From: Aquatica leii
Taxonomy: Eukaryota > Arthropoda > Insecta > Coleoptera > Lampyridae
DNA: 64,000 nt
NCBI GenBank assembly: GCA_035610365.1
Contig: CM069432.1
Span: forward strand, 265,109,177 to 265,173,176
Direction of reading: 5' to 3'
Notes under the pieces: model-generated
What the model was told of the DNA's origin: nothing
What the model saw: only the letters and a program-made list of their open reading frames with translations
Databases searched by the model: none
Shown here: piece after piece, positions 46,777 to 56,929 of the stretch
How the letters are laid out: each line of letters begins with the position of its first letter
Position numbering within the stretch: position 1 is the first letter of the stretch
Made by a program: the position numbers and the translations under genes

Positions 46777-47230
46777 TGTTACCGTGGAGTCGGGGGAAGG
46801 CGTCGCGACGTCGGCGTCGGTATCTTCCGAACTCGGTATGTGGTACGCGTAATACCGTTTTATCGCGATTTAGGAAAAACAAGACCCAAGTCTAGCAGAA
46901 TGCAAGTTTATTAACTATATATTACAATAACGTCGTGAACTAACAATAGTATTTACAAAATTAACTATATACATTCGCCGTTACAAGGGTACCTAAACCG
47001 CGCTCTCGAGTATCGCAAGCTGGTTGGTGATCCTCCAGACTCAGAGGATCATTAAGCGAAGGAGTCCGCGCCAACCAATCAAGCACCTCTCTATCTTGGT
47101 CGCTGGAAGCGCCGGTTTTATACTCTTTTGCGTAGTTCTTGCGGGACCACCTCCATCGGCGTATTGCACCGTGGTTGGTTGTCGCACCGAAGGCCCCTGC
47201 GGCGAGCTGGTGACCCTGGTGGGGACAACA
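46777..47230 (-). repeat. 5' LTR of the minus-strand Gypsy
   Basis: Defined by TG...CA ends and the CCTA duplication to its right. The first ~15 bases on the plus strand (TGTTACCGTGGAGTC) match the left remnant at 43274. The leader beyond it, with a GCGGCCCGGAACGTGGGG block, precedes gag. Confidence 0.82.
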
Positions 47231-47234
47231 CCTA

Positions 47235-47560
47235 CAAATCTCTGCAGCCAGTACGTGCTAGAATACGACCAATTAGATCGATATACTACCCATAGTTGTT
47301 TGAACATTCGATCAGCTTTCAAAGAAGATCTCAAATGTACGAGCGCAAAATTACTTTACGGTCAAAACCTACATTCACCTGAACAGAATTTTTTGAAGAA
47401 CAACGAGAACATGTAGCACCACGCGAACTGATAAACGAACTAACAAATCCTTTAATAACATAGTTGCTACCAAATCAACACATCACTACACAAGCAAAAT
47501 CTTTATACCACTAAAACCGATTTACGAACAATCTATCATAGTAAATTCTCCGAATTTTTG
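47235..47560 (+). pseudogene. Old Gypsy integrase tail
   Basis: The plus-strand frame includes IRSAFKEDLKCTSAKLLYGQ, a hallmark of Gypsy integrase just after the catalytic core, then stops. It continues the debris cut at 43273. About 130 residues of integrase core are absent between the two pieces, so the old element had lost them before or after the insertion. Confidence 0.72.
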
Positions 47561-48092
47561 CAACAATATATTACCAACCTTTTCTGTAGTGGTCCTCACG
47601 TTACTACAGTTAGCTACAATGTCGGTGAGTGGGCGTGATAAAGAAACTATAATAAAGTTAAATAAAAACTAGGTGTCACTCCTCGTACTAATCAAAATCC
47701 TTGGCTTGGAGATACCAAGGATACTAGCGAAGGCTTCCACGGCCGGAATTTATACTAACATTAGAATGTCTTCAGGGGTTTGAACCGTGTCACTGTTGTT
47801 GTAACCGAAGTTGCCAACGTTTCGCCCACTTTCGTAAGGGGCTTTATCGCAAAACTCAAACAAGCAACCGAAATCTAACTAAGAACTTCTCAAAAGTTAG
47901 GTTATCCACTTGTGAAACAAGCCATAATCTAATATCTGAGAAGGTAAGAAAGAAAACGATAACTTAAAAAAGCAAACAAAGAACCACTACCGAGTTAGGT
48001 AATGAACTTGTGAACCAAGCCAGATTTTAAACTTTGTAGAAGTGACTTAAGAAGAAATAGTCTCCGTATATAAAGGAAAAGGATCGTCACGG

Positions 48093-48308
48093 ATGGTTAA
48101 GCTCTACTCTGATTGGGTTACGGTTGATAAGGTGAGTGTTTCCGATAAATGACTAATTACATGAGACCATAGAGGGGATAGCTCAAAACCATGATCGCGA
48201 TTGAAGTTATTGGGGTGTTTGATGATTTCTATAGTTTCTCGGAATTTCCTGTTGAAAAAGAATGGAGATTTGGCAATCAACGAAACATTATCAAAAGCTA
48301 TCTTGTGA
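48093..48308 (-). pseudogene. Penelope-like protein, carboxy tail
   Basis: The minus-strand frame carries RKFRETIEIIKHPNNF and NRDHGFELSPLWSHVI, which follow the GIY-YIG endonuclease in Penelope-like polyproteins. Reverse transcriptase and the nuclease itself are absent. Only ~60 residues remain. Confidence 0.75.
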
Positions 48309-48570
48309 CCTGTGACGATACTTTTTCTTTATATACGGAAACTATTTCTTCTTAAGTCACTTCTACGGAGTTTAAAATCTGGCTTAGTTCACAAGTTGAT
48401 TACCTAACTCGGTAGTGGTTCTTTGTTAGATTTTCGTTTGCTTTTTCAAGATATCGTTTTCTTTCTTACCTTTTCAGAGTTTAGATTATAGCTTGTTTCA
48501 CAAGTGGATAACCTAACTTTTGAGAAGTTCTTAGTTAGGTTTCGATTGCTTGTTTGAGTTTTGCGATTTA

Positions 48571-48620
48571 TCTCACGCCCTGATGAAGCCCCTTACGAAA
48601 GTGGGCGAAACGTTGTCAAC
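48571..48620 (+). ncRNA. Hammerhead-ribozyme-like motif in Penelope repeat
   Basis: CTGATGA (48580-48586) is followed by an extra A, a stem GCCC/GGGC, GAAAC (48607-48611), a three-base loop GTT, and GTC (48615-48617). This gives the hammerhead core with a two-base-pair stem III, the minimal form known from Penelope-like elements. I could not find a convincing stem I next to it. The left arm has lost CTGATGA. The extra A after the core is a deviation from the textbook motif. Confidence 0.55.
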
Positions 48621-48963
48621 TTCGGTTACAACAACAATGACACGGTTCAAACCCGGAAGACATTCTAATGTTAATACCAAGGGTATGTCTGAACACACTA
48701 CGAGGCGAACAAGATAGAGAAAAAAAGCGATTAAGAACAATATAACAAATGCATATATTACTGTGGGCAAAAAATAACAACACTTTTTAATTTCAATTTC
48801 GCGCGGAAACCCATTCGTCGAAATATTTTTTTTCCTAGGTTGGTATGACTGTCAGTGACATCTGTGCCAAATGTCATATCAAAATAATCATTAGTGTTTA
48901 GTATACGCTTGTCTTTCTGAAGTACAAAAAGTATATATTTCTATCGAACGATAACATGTACTA

Positions 48964-50215
48964 CCCAGTAAACACAAAATTGATAATGTTTAGTAACAGT
49001 TTCAAAACAAAAAATTTATGATTCACTCTTGTTTCAAACATAAAAGAAACCTAACTGCAATAAAATAGCTATAAGTCCATCGCTGTTTCACTTATTTGAA
49101 TCAGTATAGTTTCGGTATTTTAAATTCAAATCTGTTGCAAACTAAATGTTGCATTCGGTTTACGTTTTAAAAGCTTCGTTCTTGAACTGATACTAAATGA
49201 TCGATACATGTATGATTTTTTTGTTTCAATAATCAACTAAAACAATTCTTTCAATAATACAATAATACATTTTCGAATGCACGTTTCAAATTTTATTGCA
49301 CAATAAATATTTTTAAATACATCACAATGAGTTTTTTACATATTGCAACTTTCTTTTTGTGATCTTTTCACGGAAGCCTAGAAAACTGCATTAGTTACTG
49401 TTGGGTAGCAACTTTTAACCGCATCTGTAACATAGAAATAAATATTTCATTTATATACATACATAATCATAGAGTTACACAAAATTAATTACACTTTTTT
49501 AATCAAAAACAACACAAACTTAATATAATTATCACTTTACCAATCATAAGAAAGTTATAAAAACACTGTGAATACCTTTAGCTGTACATAATCGTATAGA
49601 AAACTTGAAGAATTGAACTGTAATTATAAATCCTAAAGTATCATCAGATTTACGCAATAATCTACCTTAACGCAATCATGTGTGTTAATTTACATTTTTA
49701 TACAAATTAAAACCTGATACATAAAGAACAGAAATGATAATAATATCGATTACATTTATGGATTATAATAAAATGTTTCGACTTACCGTTTATTGTTCCA
49801 TTTCGTAATTGTACACACAGCATCACTTATCAAACTGCAACCGAACAAGTGAAAAGATATCAATTTGCAGCGCAAGCGTTGACGACAGTAATCAAAAGTA
49901 TAGCAACGACTAATGCTGACTAATCACAAAGTATTCGTTTTTACTAAAACGATTCTACTGTTTTGAAAATAATTCAGTTTTATTTAACCGATCTTCAAAC
50001 AATTCTAGTTATTCAAAAAATATTCGGTTTTAATAAATCAGTTTTTAGACGGTACTGAAACGATTTAAAACTGATTGTGAAAAATCGGAACTCTTTCAAT
50101 TTATTCACTGTCAGTTACATGTAAATGATATAAAAATGGAACTAACACGAAACAACGTAATGCAACAATTGTTTTAATCTTGTGACTGTAACAGTTTCAA
50201 TCCGTGTTTACTGGG
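48964..50215. mobile_element. TIR element with TA target duplication (1.25 kb, non-coding)
   Basis: It begins CCCAGTAAACAC and ends GTGTTTACTGGG, flanked by TA (48962-48963 and 50216-50217). Just inside both ends AACAGTTTC-like words repeat. It is AT-rich with no transposase. The ends resemble in plan the element at 25867-28045 (CCCA start, TA duplication), so both may depend on related transposases. Confidence 0.65.
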
Positions 50216-50217
50216 TA

Positions 50218-51519
50218 CTACTAAGTTTAGTTTAACATAATAGTAAAGATTTTAATAGCAAATAGAACAATTACCAAACTGTCGCTTTTGCGATTCAGTT
50301 TTAATAGAATAATTAAAAATGCTGAAGGCTGAATATATAATTATAAGATACAAATAATAAATTTCAGAATACAATACTTTAAGATAAATTTAACTAAAGT
50401 CAGTAATCGCCATACAAAGATTCTACAAGATAAGATGGAATACACAAGTGTGAACAATTGACTCCAATAATATTTTTTTTGGAGATTATTGAATCACTAT
50501 CTATGAAAGAAACTCAGATTAATACTATTAAGAGAGAACAGTTGCAAAGCCCTAGTAAACTCTCTAAAAAAATTTTAATCGTACTGAAACAACATCGCTG
50601 GCGCCATTTTAAAAATCACCTGTAAATGCCAAGACTAAAAATTAAATATAAAGAAGAATTACTTACAATTTAGTGGATATCGTTTGGATAAAATTGAACG
50701 ATCGCAACAAAATCGAATATTTCTCCTTCTTCTAAATGTTGAATACAATACGCATTCTACAAACAGTGGAGGCGGCAAAGCAGTGACGGCGTGAATTTTA
50801 CTTGGAATTATTATTTATAGTAAATGCATGAATGTAACAAATACGTTCATTGTTAACTTTGACGATGTAGTTCTCTGCTAATACCAACGCAATCGCTTGA
50901 TGTAGACATCCGTTCGTATCGAACGGCGCGTATTCAGAGCAGCATACTACGCTTGGAAAAAAATTGTTTTTTCTGTAGTATGCTGCAAGTTTCGTTGGGC
51001 GCCAAAACGGCGAAACTCGTAAATTTGAATAATGTGTTAGTAAAACCAGATAAAACAGTTTTCATATTATCATACATAACGGTGCTAATTTTTTTATCTC
51101 GAATGAGAAGTTAAATAAGAAACTACTAAGTTGGATAAAATGATTAAATCGGCCTAACCCTATGACCAACAAGACGCTCATGCCATAACATCAAGACTTG
51201 TTCACTAAACATGCGCTTTCAAATTTTCTTATAATCAAGCTTCTGGTACAGTATATAATACGTCGGTCATCTGCAGTATTAATAAAACAACTGTTTCAAT
51301 AAAAAAAACTTATTTATACAATAAAAATTTAATTACAAATTAGTCGTTTGAAAAACTTTTGTTCAAAAAAGTTTGTTGCGTACTGTAGACTGTCATAGAC
51401 TTAATACTAACCGAGCTGCAATCGACGATCGATTCTTTGTATACATTATTCTTATTCTTCCTTGAAACCACCTAAACACGTTTCGTAAAATAACAAACGA
51501 AAGTTATATTCAAAAACTC
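50218..51519. other. Spacer downstream of the zinc transporter
   Basis: No gene recognised. A GC-richer patch at 50700-51020 has paired short words around AGCATACTACGCTTGG and TAGTATGCTGCAAG (50938-50990), a small inverted repeat that could be an element end. Confidence 0.35.
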
Positions 51520-52337
51520 TCATACCTGAGGAAATTTAGGGCAACAAAAGCTTTGTTTGCAGTCGTCGTTTTGGCACTCCATTAAACAAGACGGCGTGTT
51601 ATTACCAAACTCAATTGCTCTAGTAGATTCGTCTTTAAAAAATTCCGGTTGAATTGTTGCTTCGTCTATGCCAAATTTTTGAAAAAATACCAGCAAGCTT
51701 CTTGTCAGTTTTGGGTAAACCTGTGCTTGCGTGTTTAGTATGAAAAATATTAAATGAATGTGCTTACCGTTGGATTTTTAAATGTTATATGCACTGTTGA
51801 GACGACTTTTTCAGCTGTTAGTTGCCAGATATGAAAATCGTGAATGTTTAAAACGTCTGGGAAGCTTTGCAAGAGCTGTGTACGAAGATTGTCGATATCG
51901 ATTGTATCCGGTATTTTTTGCAATAAAATTGCACAACTTTCTTTCACTAAAATCATTGGATAAAATTAGATTTGTTGTGTTAAAAACAATAGAATAAAAA
52001 TAATTAAATGCGACTTACTAAGCGAAAAATTCAAAATTAACTGGGAAACACCCAGCAACAACGTCAATATTGAATCAGTATACGTCATAAAACGTAAATC
52101 GGTAAAATAAGTAATTGCGCAATAAAGAATAACAAAAGTTGGACCTTAAAAAAATTTATTACAATTTTATCAAAAACATTGTTGGAAAATTACCTATAAA
52201 ATCGCTTAATATCGATTTTGTTTTACGCCTGCAATTATTCGATTCTGGTAATGTTTCGGTGACATCATTGGCTGGTGAATTTGTAATAGCGTTGGATGGA
52301 ACGTTCTTAAGTGGAGTATCGAAGTAGTTTATGTAAT
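51520..52337 (-). CDS. Zinc transporter (SLC30/CDF family), last four exons
   Basis: On the minus strand exons 52337-52194, 52144-52019, 51946-51768 and 51720-51520 join in frame over GT-AG introns of 49, 72 and 47 bp. The first holds a polar loop (NAITNSPANDVTETLPESN). The second holds two membrane segments (FVILYCAITYF and ILTLLLGVSQLIL). The third holds KESCAILLQKIPD with HDFHIWQLTAEK, the cytosolic metal-sensing CDF carboxy domain. The last ends with CLMECQNDDCKQSFCC, a Cys cluster like that of ZnT1-type exporters. These proteins move zinc out of the cytosol. The upstream exons with the first membrane segments and the HxxxD metal site are not found; BEL and Penelope debris lies there. Confidence 0.82.
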
Positions 52338-52379
52338 CTGTAAACATTTTGCAAATATAAAACAAATTTAAAATAATCA

Positions 52380-52800
52380 CCGTCTGGTTAAATGGCTACT
52401 TTTGTTCCGAGCAATGACATTAAATAAACGTGACTGATATACCTTAATAGTAACGTCGGTAAATTTCTGCCATCTTATTCGCCAAATTACAGTTTGTATA
52501 GATGCAATCAAAAAATAGTTTGCAACACCGTAACCTTTGGTAGATGCGTCAAAAAAACCATGAATTTGTGTTTCAATAAAAATTGAACAACTAAGATGAC
52601 GATGAATTTTTAATACACTTAGTTCACTCAACTCAGAACGATAAATCAACCACTTTTCTCGAATACGACTTGGAACAGGGTCTGCCCAAATTAGTTTTTG
52701 CAATCAAAGTTGTTGCAAGAGAGATTTAAGTAAAAAGGCACATGGAGCTTATAGTAATCCAAGAAGATAACAAATTTGAGCAATTTGAGAAATCATTGCG
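52380..52800 (-). pseudogene. BEL/Pao RNase H region remnant
   Basis: The minus-strand frame 52703-52377 shows DPVPSRIREKWLIYRSEL, LSVLKIHRHLSC and IHGFFDASTKGYG, the BEL/Pao segment after reverse transcriptase leading into RNase H. Just upstream (52800-52705) a second frame gives an ISQIAQI-like start. It is broken and lies directly upstream of the zinc transporter exons, in the same orientation. Confidence 0.78.
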
Positions 52801-52954
52801 CTCGCTTGGTAACATCATCGCCATGCTTTGAGAACGAAAGCACCAAGTCTACAACTAATATTCTGAGACATCTGACACTAACCAATACGATAAATAAAGA
52901 CGACTGGGATCTCGTCGATTGAATAATTTAGGACGCAGCAGCAAAAAGACAGAC

Positions 52955-53600
52955 CAAAAAACTGAAAAATGTCGTAATCAAAACCTATCCAAAAACAACA
53001 TCCTTACGGATGAACTACGTAATCGCACCAAAAAAGAACAAACAGAAGAAATCATCACAGACGTAAGAAGCAGCCATGAAGGAAATACCAACCATTATTG
53101 CAGAGAAAATACGACAGGAAGTGATAAAAACATCATCGTACTCAAAGCAGATGATAAAAATAAAGAAAATTACCACAGCAAGATAGGAGAATTACTCGAT
53201 GAGAATATCTACAAATAAAATAGGAAAGGATACGACGGAGAAAATCACGAAAACAGTAAAGAAAAGCACAAAGAAGTCTTCCATAACCGAAGAAATGCAA
53301 AGAAGATTGTTCCCATAAACCACAAGACCAGCTAAACTATACGGCGCACCAAAAATACTGAAACCCCACACCGGACAAATTACATCACACGTGAAGAAAT
53401 CACAACAACAACAACAAGATCCTTTCTACGTTCAAAACTGAACCTCTTATAAACACACCTGCTATCCAAAGCCAAAACCATCAAGGATAACATACATCTA
53501 GTCACTGACAAAGTGCACCTCAACAAAGCACGCAAAAATAATAATTACACAGACATAGACATAAAGAAAATCACGTGAAAACGGACGAATCGGCAAACAG
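52955..53600 (+). pseudogene. Penelope-like reverse-transcriptase remnant A
   Basis: The frame near 53120 has IIVLKADDKN, the start of Penelope-like reverse transcriptase, then KIGELLDENIYK. After breaks, LYGAPKILKP (~53335) and LVTDKVHLNKARK with YTDIDIKK (~53490-53570) follow. The central palm with the catalytic residues is missing. The same scrap recurs at 59520 and 60610. Confidence 0.68.
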
Positions 53601-53614
53601 AAATTCGGAAACAT

Positions 53615-53790
53615 ATTCGAAACTCCGTCGTTTCTATATTCAAAATTTTGAACATAGGTCCCTAGTACATGCTCAATATGTGCTTTGCAAAATTTCATCT
53701 CTGCTTCCCAAAGACCATCAAAACGTGGGCTACGTGCAACAAAATTTTTTTGTAATTTCTGCAACTCAGAGTTAGCGCCATTCTCAGAAT
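53615..53790 (-). pseudogene. BEL/Pao integrase scrap
   Basis: The minus-strand frame has ARSPRFDGLWEAEMKFCKAH, the BEL/Pao integrase segment usually ending the core domain (PHFGGLWEAAVK-type). It is ~55 residues long, and its joint to the Penelope scrap is at ~53610. Confidence 0.7.
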
Positions 53791-53796
53791 AAATAT

Positions 53797-54273
53797 TGAA
53801 ACGTTCGAGAAATTATTTGCAAATGCAGGAGCCTTCTAGAAGCTGTTATCCATCTTCTAGAAGATATACCAAAAAATAGGGAACGCTCGAGAAGGATTTC
53901 CGTATGTGTATATATACCGACGAGACAAATCGTAGGTCAGTTATTTCCGTAACGCGAATGCAGCAGTATTAAGAAGATTATTCAAGTTGAGATAAATAAC
54001 TCGTTAGCACGCGTGTGTCTAGATAAATATACCGAGAATAATCGTGTACGTGATTTTTAGTGTAAACAAGTGTGAAGCTTTCCGCGGACGTTATCTTATC
54101 TTCGTGTAAGTGATAGTGTTATACAACGGTTATACATAAATTAGTGTGTTTTTATTAAATATTATTAGATTTCATTAGTTCGGTTAATTTAAAAGTGTAC
54201 ATATTTCTATGACAAGTAAAACATATTTTTAGTCGTTTAAATAAATTAGTTTTAATAATAAAAAAACGCAACA
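53797..54273 (+). repeat. 5' LTR of the macrodomain Gypsy
   Basis: It runs from TGAAACGTTCGAG to ACGCAACA. It matches 58870-59349 with scattered substitutions and a few small indels, and the U3 start matches the mini-LTR at 62595-62733 in reverse. Confidence 0.92.
53804..53942 (+). promoter_or_regulatory. LTR promoter: heat-shock-like boxes, TATA and initiator
   Basis: TTCGAGAA (53804-53811) and two TTCTAGAA boxes (53834-53841 and 53855-53862) fit the TTCnnGAA unit of heat-shock elements. TATATATA (53909-53916) lies about 28 bases before TCAGTT (53937-53942), the insect initiator consensus. Together they look like a complete inducible promoter driving the element RNA. No binding or expression evidence exists here. 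Confidence 0.55.
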
Positions 54274-54274
54274 T

Positions 54275-54291
54275 TGGTGTCAGGTGTAGGG
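54275..54291 (+). promoter_or_regulatory. Primer-binding site, probably tRNA-Leu
   Basis: TGGTGTCAGG begins two bases after the LTR and matches the complement of the 3' end of insect tRNA-Leu. The following GTGTAGGG departs from the tRNA by about two bases. Confidence 0.55.
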
Positions 54292-54575
54292 TTCGCGACG
54301 TTAAGTAATCTAATATCGCTCCCGTAATTGATTGCGTAAATAACTGTTAATTTCGCGATACGCGTGTTTATTTATAAAGTGTAATTATAGCTAAATTCGT
54401 GTTTATTAAACTTTTTCTTTTAACAAGTGCGTGATCACGATATTAATTAAATTCGTTTCCGTACACTATTGGTTTAATATTAACAAGTCGATCGTTATTA
54501 AAATTTTGTGTATACAGAAACTGCATTTTAAAAAGTAGTGTATTTAAACTGTATATTCGTGTTATATTTAAATTT

Positions 54576-55571
54576 ATGCCGGTGACGCGTTCGCAAGCAG
54601 TTAAAATGGATGCAAAGCTATTTGAATTTCTTGAATCAATCAAAAATGGTCAGGAATCGATGAATAGAAAAATTGAAGAAAAGTTTCACGAAAATTCGCA
54701 GAAAATGGAAGAAAATTCTCAGAAAATGGAAGAAAAATTGTTGGAAAATTCAAGAAGTTTAAAAGAAGAAATACGAGCGAGCATGGAAAATCAAATAAAG
54801 ACTATTGACGAACAAATACAAGTTAGTGTAGGAAACCAAATCAAAATTGTGCAAGAGGAAACCCAAGCAGATATGTTAAATTTAAAAGAAGAAATTTGCG
54901 AATCTATGAATGAGAAAATGGAAGCAATAGAGGACAAACTAGAAGACAGAATGAAAGTGCTTGAAGAAAGAATAAATCGAATGAATTGTCACGGCGAGGT
55001 AAGCGTCACAAGTGAAGATTTAATAATGGACCATAGGGAAGAAACCACTCACAAGTTTAAAGTTGTACCTCCGAATTTTGATGGTAAAGTTCCATGGTCA
55101 ACCTACTACAAGCAGTTTGAAGCTGCAGCTACAGCTAATGGTTGGAGCAACAAGCAGAAAGCGACGTCTTTAATTGTGTCTTTACGTGGAGAAGCGCTTG
55201 GAATTTTACAAACTGTTCCTGACCACCTACAAGAAAATTACGAACTCTTAATCTCACGATTAGAAATGAGATATAAAGATGCCCATCTTCAACAAGTCTA
55301 TCAAGCTCAAATTAAAAGTCGGGTTCAGAAAGCTGCCGAAAGTCTTCAAGAGTTTGAGGCTGACATCGCTAGATTAACACGGCTTGCGTATCCTACAGCA
55401 CCAGATACCTTCTTGGAGCAGTTGGCTATTCAAACCTTTGTAGACGGCCTCCGAGACAGCGAAACACAGCAGACTCTCCGGTTAGCTCGACCGAAGACGT
55501 TGGATGACGCATTAATCCATGCTTTGGAGTTCGAGGCGGCGAAACAAGCGTCGCAGCGAGGCGAGCCATAA
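54576..55571 (+). CDS. gag: Gag of the macrodomain Gypsy, coiled coil and capsid
   Basis: 331 residues. Residues ~15-145 form a long charged coiled coil with an internal repeat ENSQKMEE and many E/K heptads. Residues ~160-320 are a retrotransposon gag capsid domain (FDGKVPWSTYYKQFEAAA, LRGEALGILQTVP, YELLISRLEMRY, QTFVDGLRD). The frame ends at 55571 by a one-base shift; the zinc knuckle follows in the next frame. Gag assembles the particle that packages the element RNA. The ATG chosen is the first in the internal region, followed by MPVTRSQ, a usual Gypsy gag opening. Confidence 0.9.
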   Translation: MPVTRSQAVKMDAKLFEFLESIKNGQESMNRKIEEKFHENSQKMEENSQKMEEKLLENSRSLKEEIRASMENQIKTIDEQIQVSVGNQIKIVQEETQADMLNLKEEICESMNEKMEAIEDKLEDRMKVLEERINRMNCHGEVSVTSEDLIMDHREETTHKFKVVPPNFDGKVPWSTYYKQFEAAATANGWSNKQKATSLIVSLRGEALGILQTVPDHLQENYELLISRLEMRYKDAHLQQVYQAQIKSRVQKAAESLQEFEADIARLTRLAYPTAPDTFLEQLAIQTFVDGLRDSETQQTLRLARPKTLDDALIHALEFEAAKQASQRGEP

Positions 55572-55758
55572 GCTCCGTTGTGCTGCAGAAGTATCCTCGC
55601 ACACAGAAGAAAGTATTGAAGACATAGTGCGACGGGTATTTCGAGAACGAGTAGCTCGAGGAAGAAAACTGACGTGCTGGAACTGCGGAGAAGTGGGCCA
55701 CGTACGACGCCGTTGTACTAAACCTAAAAGAAGACCAGAAGAGCGCCCGGAAAACTAA
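55519..55758 (+). pseudogene. Gag zinc knuckle (nucleocapsid), shifted frame
   Basis: The frame carries CWNCGEVGHVRRRC (55675-55716), an intact CCHC knuckle that binds RNA, in a basic context. It overlaps the end of the gag frame; the homology needs one base shift near 55550. The protease that follows is in frame with gag and not with the knuckle. Confidence 0.85.
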
Positions 55759-55799
55759 AACAGGTCGACCGAATGGGGCGAAAGTCGACCTCAACGAGA

Positions 55800-56890
55800 C
55801 ATGCCCCGGAAATTACCATTCAGATGGCGTCGCCTAGGGAGCATAGCATTTATCTCGATGGCAAGATTAATGGAAGAAGCGTCCAGTTACTGGTTGATAC
55901 GGGAGCGACAAAGACCATCATTCGTCCTGACATCTAATTGGAAAACGAGAAGACATCACCGGTAACAGTACGACTTCGAACGGCGACGGGCGAAGAAATA
56001 CCTACTCACGGGCATGTCAAAGTAACCATTGCTTTGAGAAATGGAGTACTCGACCATCAAGTACTGGTAGCCGACATCACTGAAGAAGTTATCCTGGGAA
56101 TGGAGGTGATAAAGAAGTATGGTTTCCATTTGGATATGAAGAACGATGTCCTGAAGATCGACAATGAAGAAATTCCTTTTCATTCGTCAGAGAAGGCAGC
56201 CGTGCGAGTTTTATTGAGTGAAAACGTGATTCTGCCTGCAAGGACGGAAAGTGTGGTGATGGCACGCCTGGATGGAAATCTCCGGGAAGGTTACATACGC
56301 GCGATTGAACCAATGGAGGGCGGTTTAGTTGAAAAGGGACTACTCGTTGGCAGGACTTTAGTACGAGTAAAGAACACGATGCCAGTAACGATCTTAAACA
56401 TCAACTCAAATCCTGTAACGTTGAAAAAGAAGACCGTGGTAGGCCAATGCACGCCAGTATCACAAATTGTGAGATGCGTGAAGTCGAACGAAGATACGTC
56501 GCCGAAGAAGTGTCCACAACATCTATTGGACATTCTTACCACCAAATGCCAAAACCTCAGCCAAGACCAGCTGGCTAAAGTTAAAGTGTTGATCCAAGAG
56601 TACCAAGATGTGTTCGCGCTGGAGAGTGGCTTCAAAGGAAGAACTAACGTGGTGAAACATAAAATTAATACCGGAGACGCTCTGCCGATACGACAACATC
56701 CACGCAGACTTCCTTTGGCAAAAAGAGAAGAAGCCGAACAAATAATTACGGATATGGAGAGAGAAGGCGTGATTGGACCTTCAAGTAACCCATGGGCATC
56801 CCCAGTGGTACTCGTAAAGAAGAAGGATGGATCAACTAGGTTTTGCGTAGACTACAGGCAGCTAAACGACGTGACCAAAAAGGAGAGCAA
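55800..56890 (+). pseudogene. Protease and amino stub of reverse transcriptase
   Basis: The protease motif LLVDTGATKTII has its catalytic Asp-Thr-Gly at 55896-55904. A TAA at 55935 interrupts the protease; the rest ([12 protein letters not shown]) reads on. A linker leads to reverse transcriptase: [40 protein letters not shown] and [13 protein letters not shown]. At ~56887 homology stops abruptly. The whole palm, including the YxDD box, and RNase H are missing, a deletion of about 1.2 kb judged by family length. Confidence 0.87.
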
Positions 56891-56929
56891 ACTGAGCAGT
56901 TACGTCGCAAGAAGACGATCCTGTAATAA

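Larger units (their letters stand above)
43274..47230 (-). mobile_element. Ty3/Gypsy element inserted in the old Gypsy (minus strand)
   Basis: The element is bounded by TGTTACC on the left and ...GACAACA on the right, and flanked by CCTA on both sides (43270-43273 and 47231-47234), a 4 bp target duplication. The right LTR is whole (454 bp); the left one is cut to ~60 bp by an internal deletion that also removed the end of integrase. Its GC content is clearly higher than its surroundings. It carries gag, protease, reverse transcriptase, RNase H and integrase in Gypsy order with inactivating changes. Confidence 0.88.
47755..48680. mobile_element. Penelope-like element remnant with inverted terminal repeats
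   Basis: The arms 47755-48092 and 48309-48679 are reverse complements over ~340-370 bases with modest differences. The ~215 bp between them, read on the minus strand, gives the carboxy end typical of Penelope-like proteins after the GIY-YIG nuclease (EIIKHPNNFNRDHGFELS). Penelope-like retroelements are known to carry LTR-like repeats in direct or inverted order. So this is a strongly 5'-truncated copy with its repeats head to head. Confidence 0.8.
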
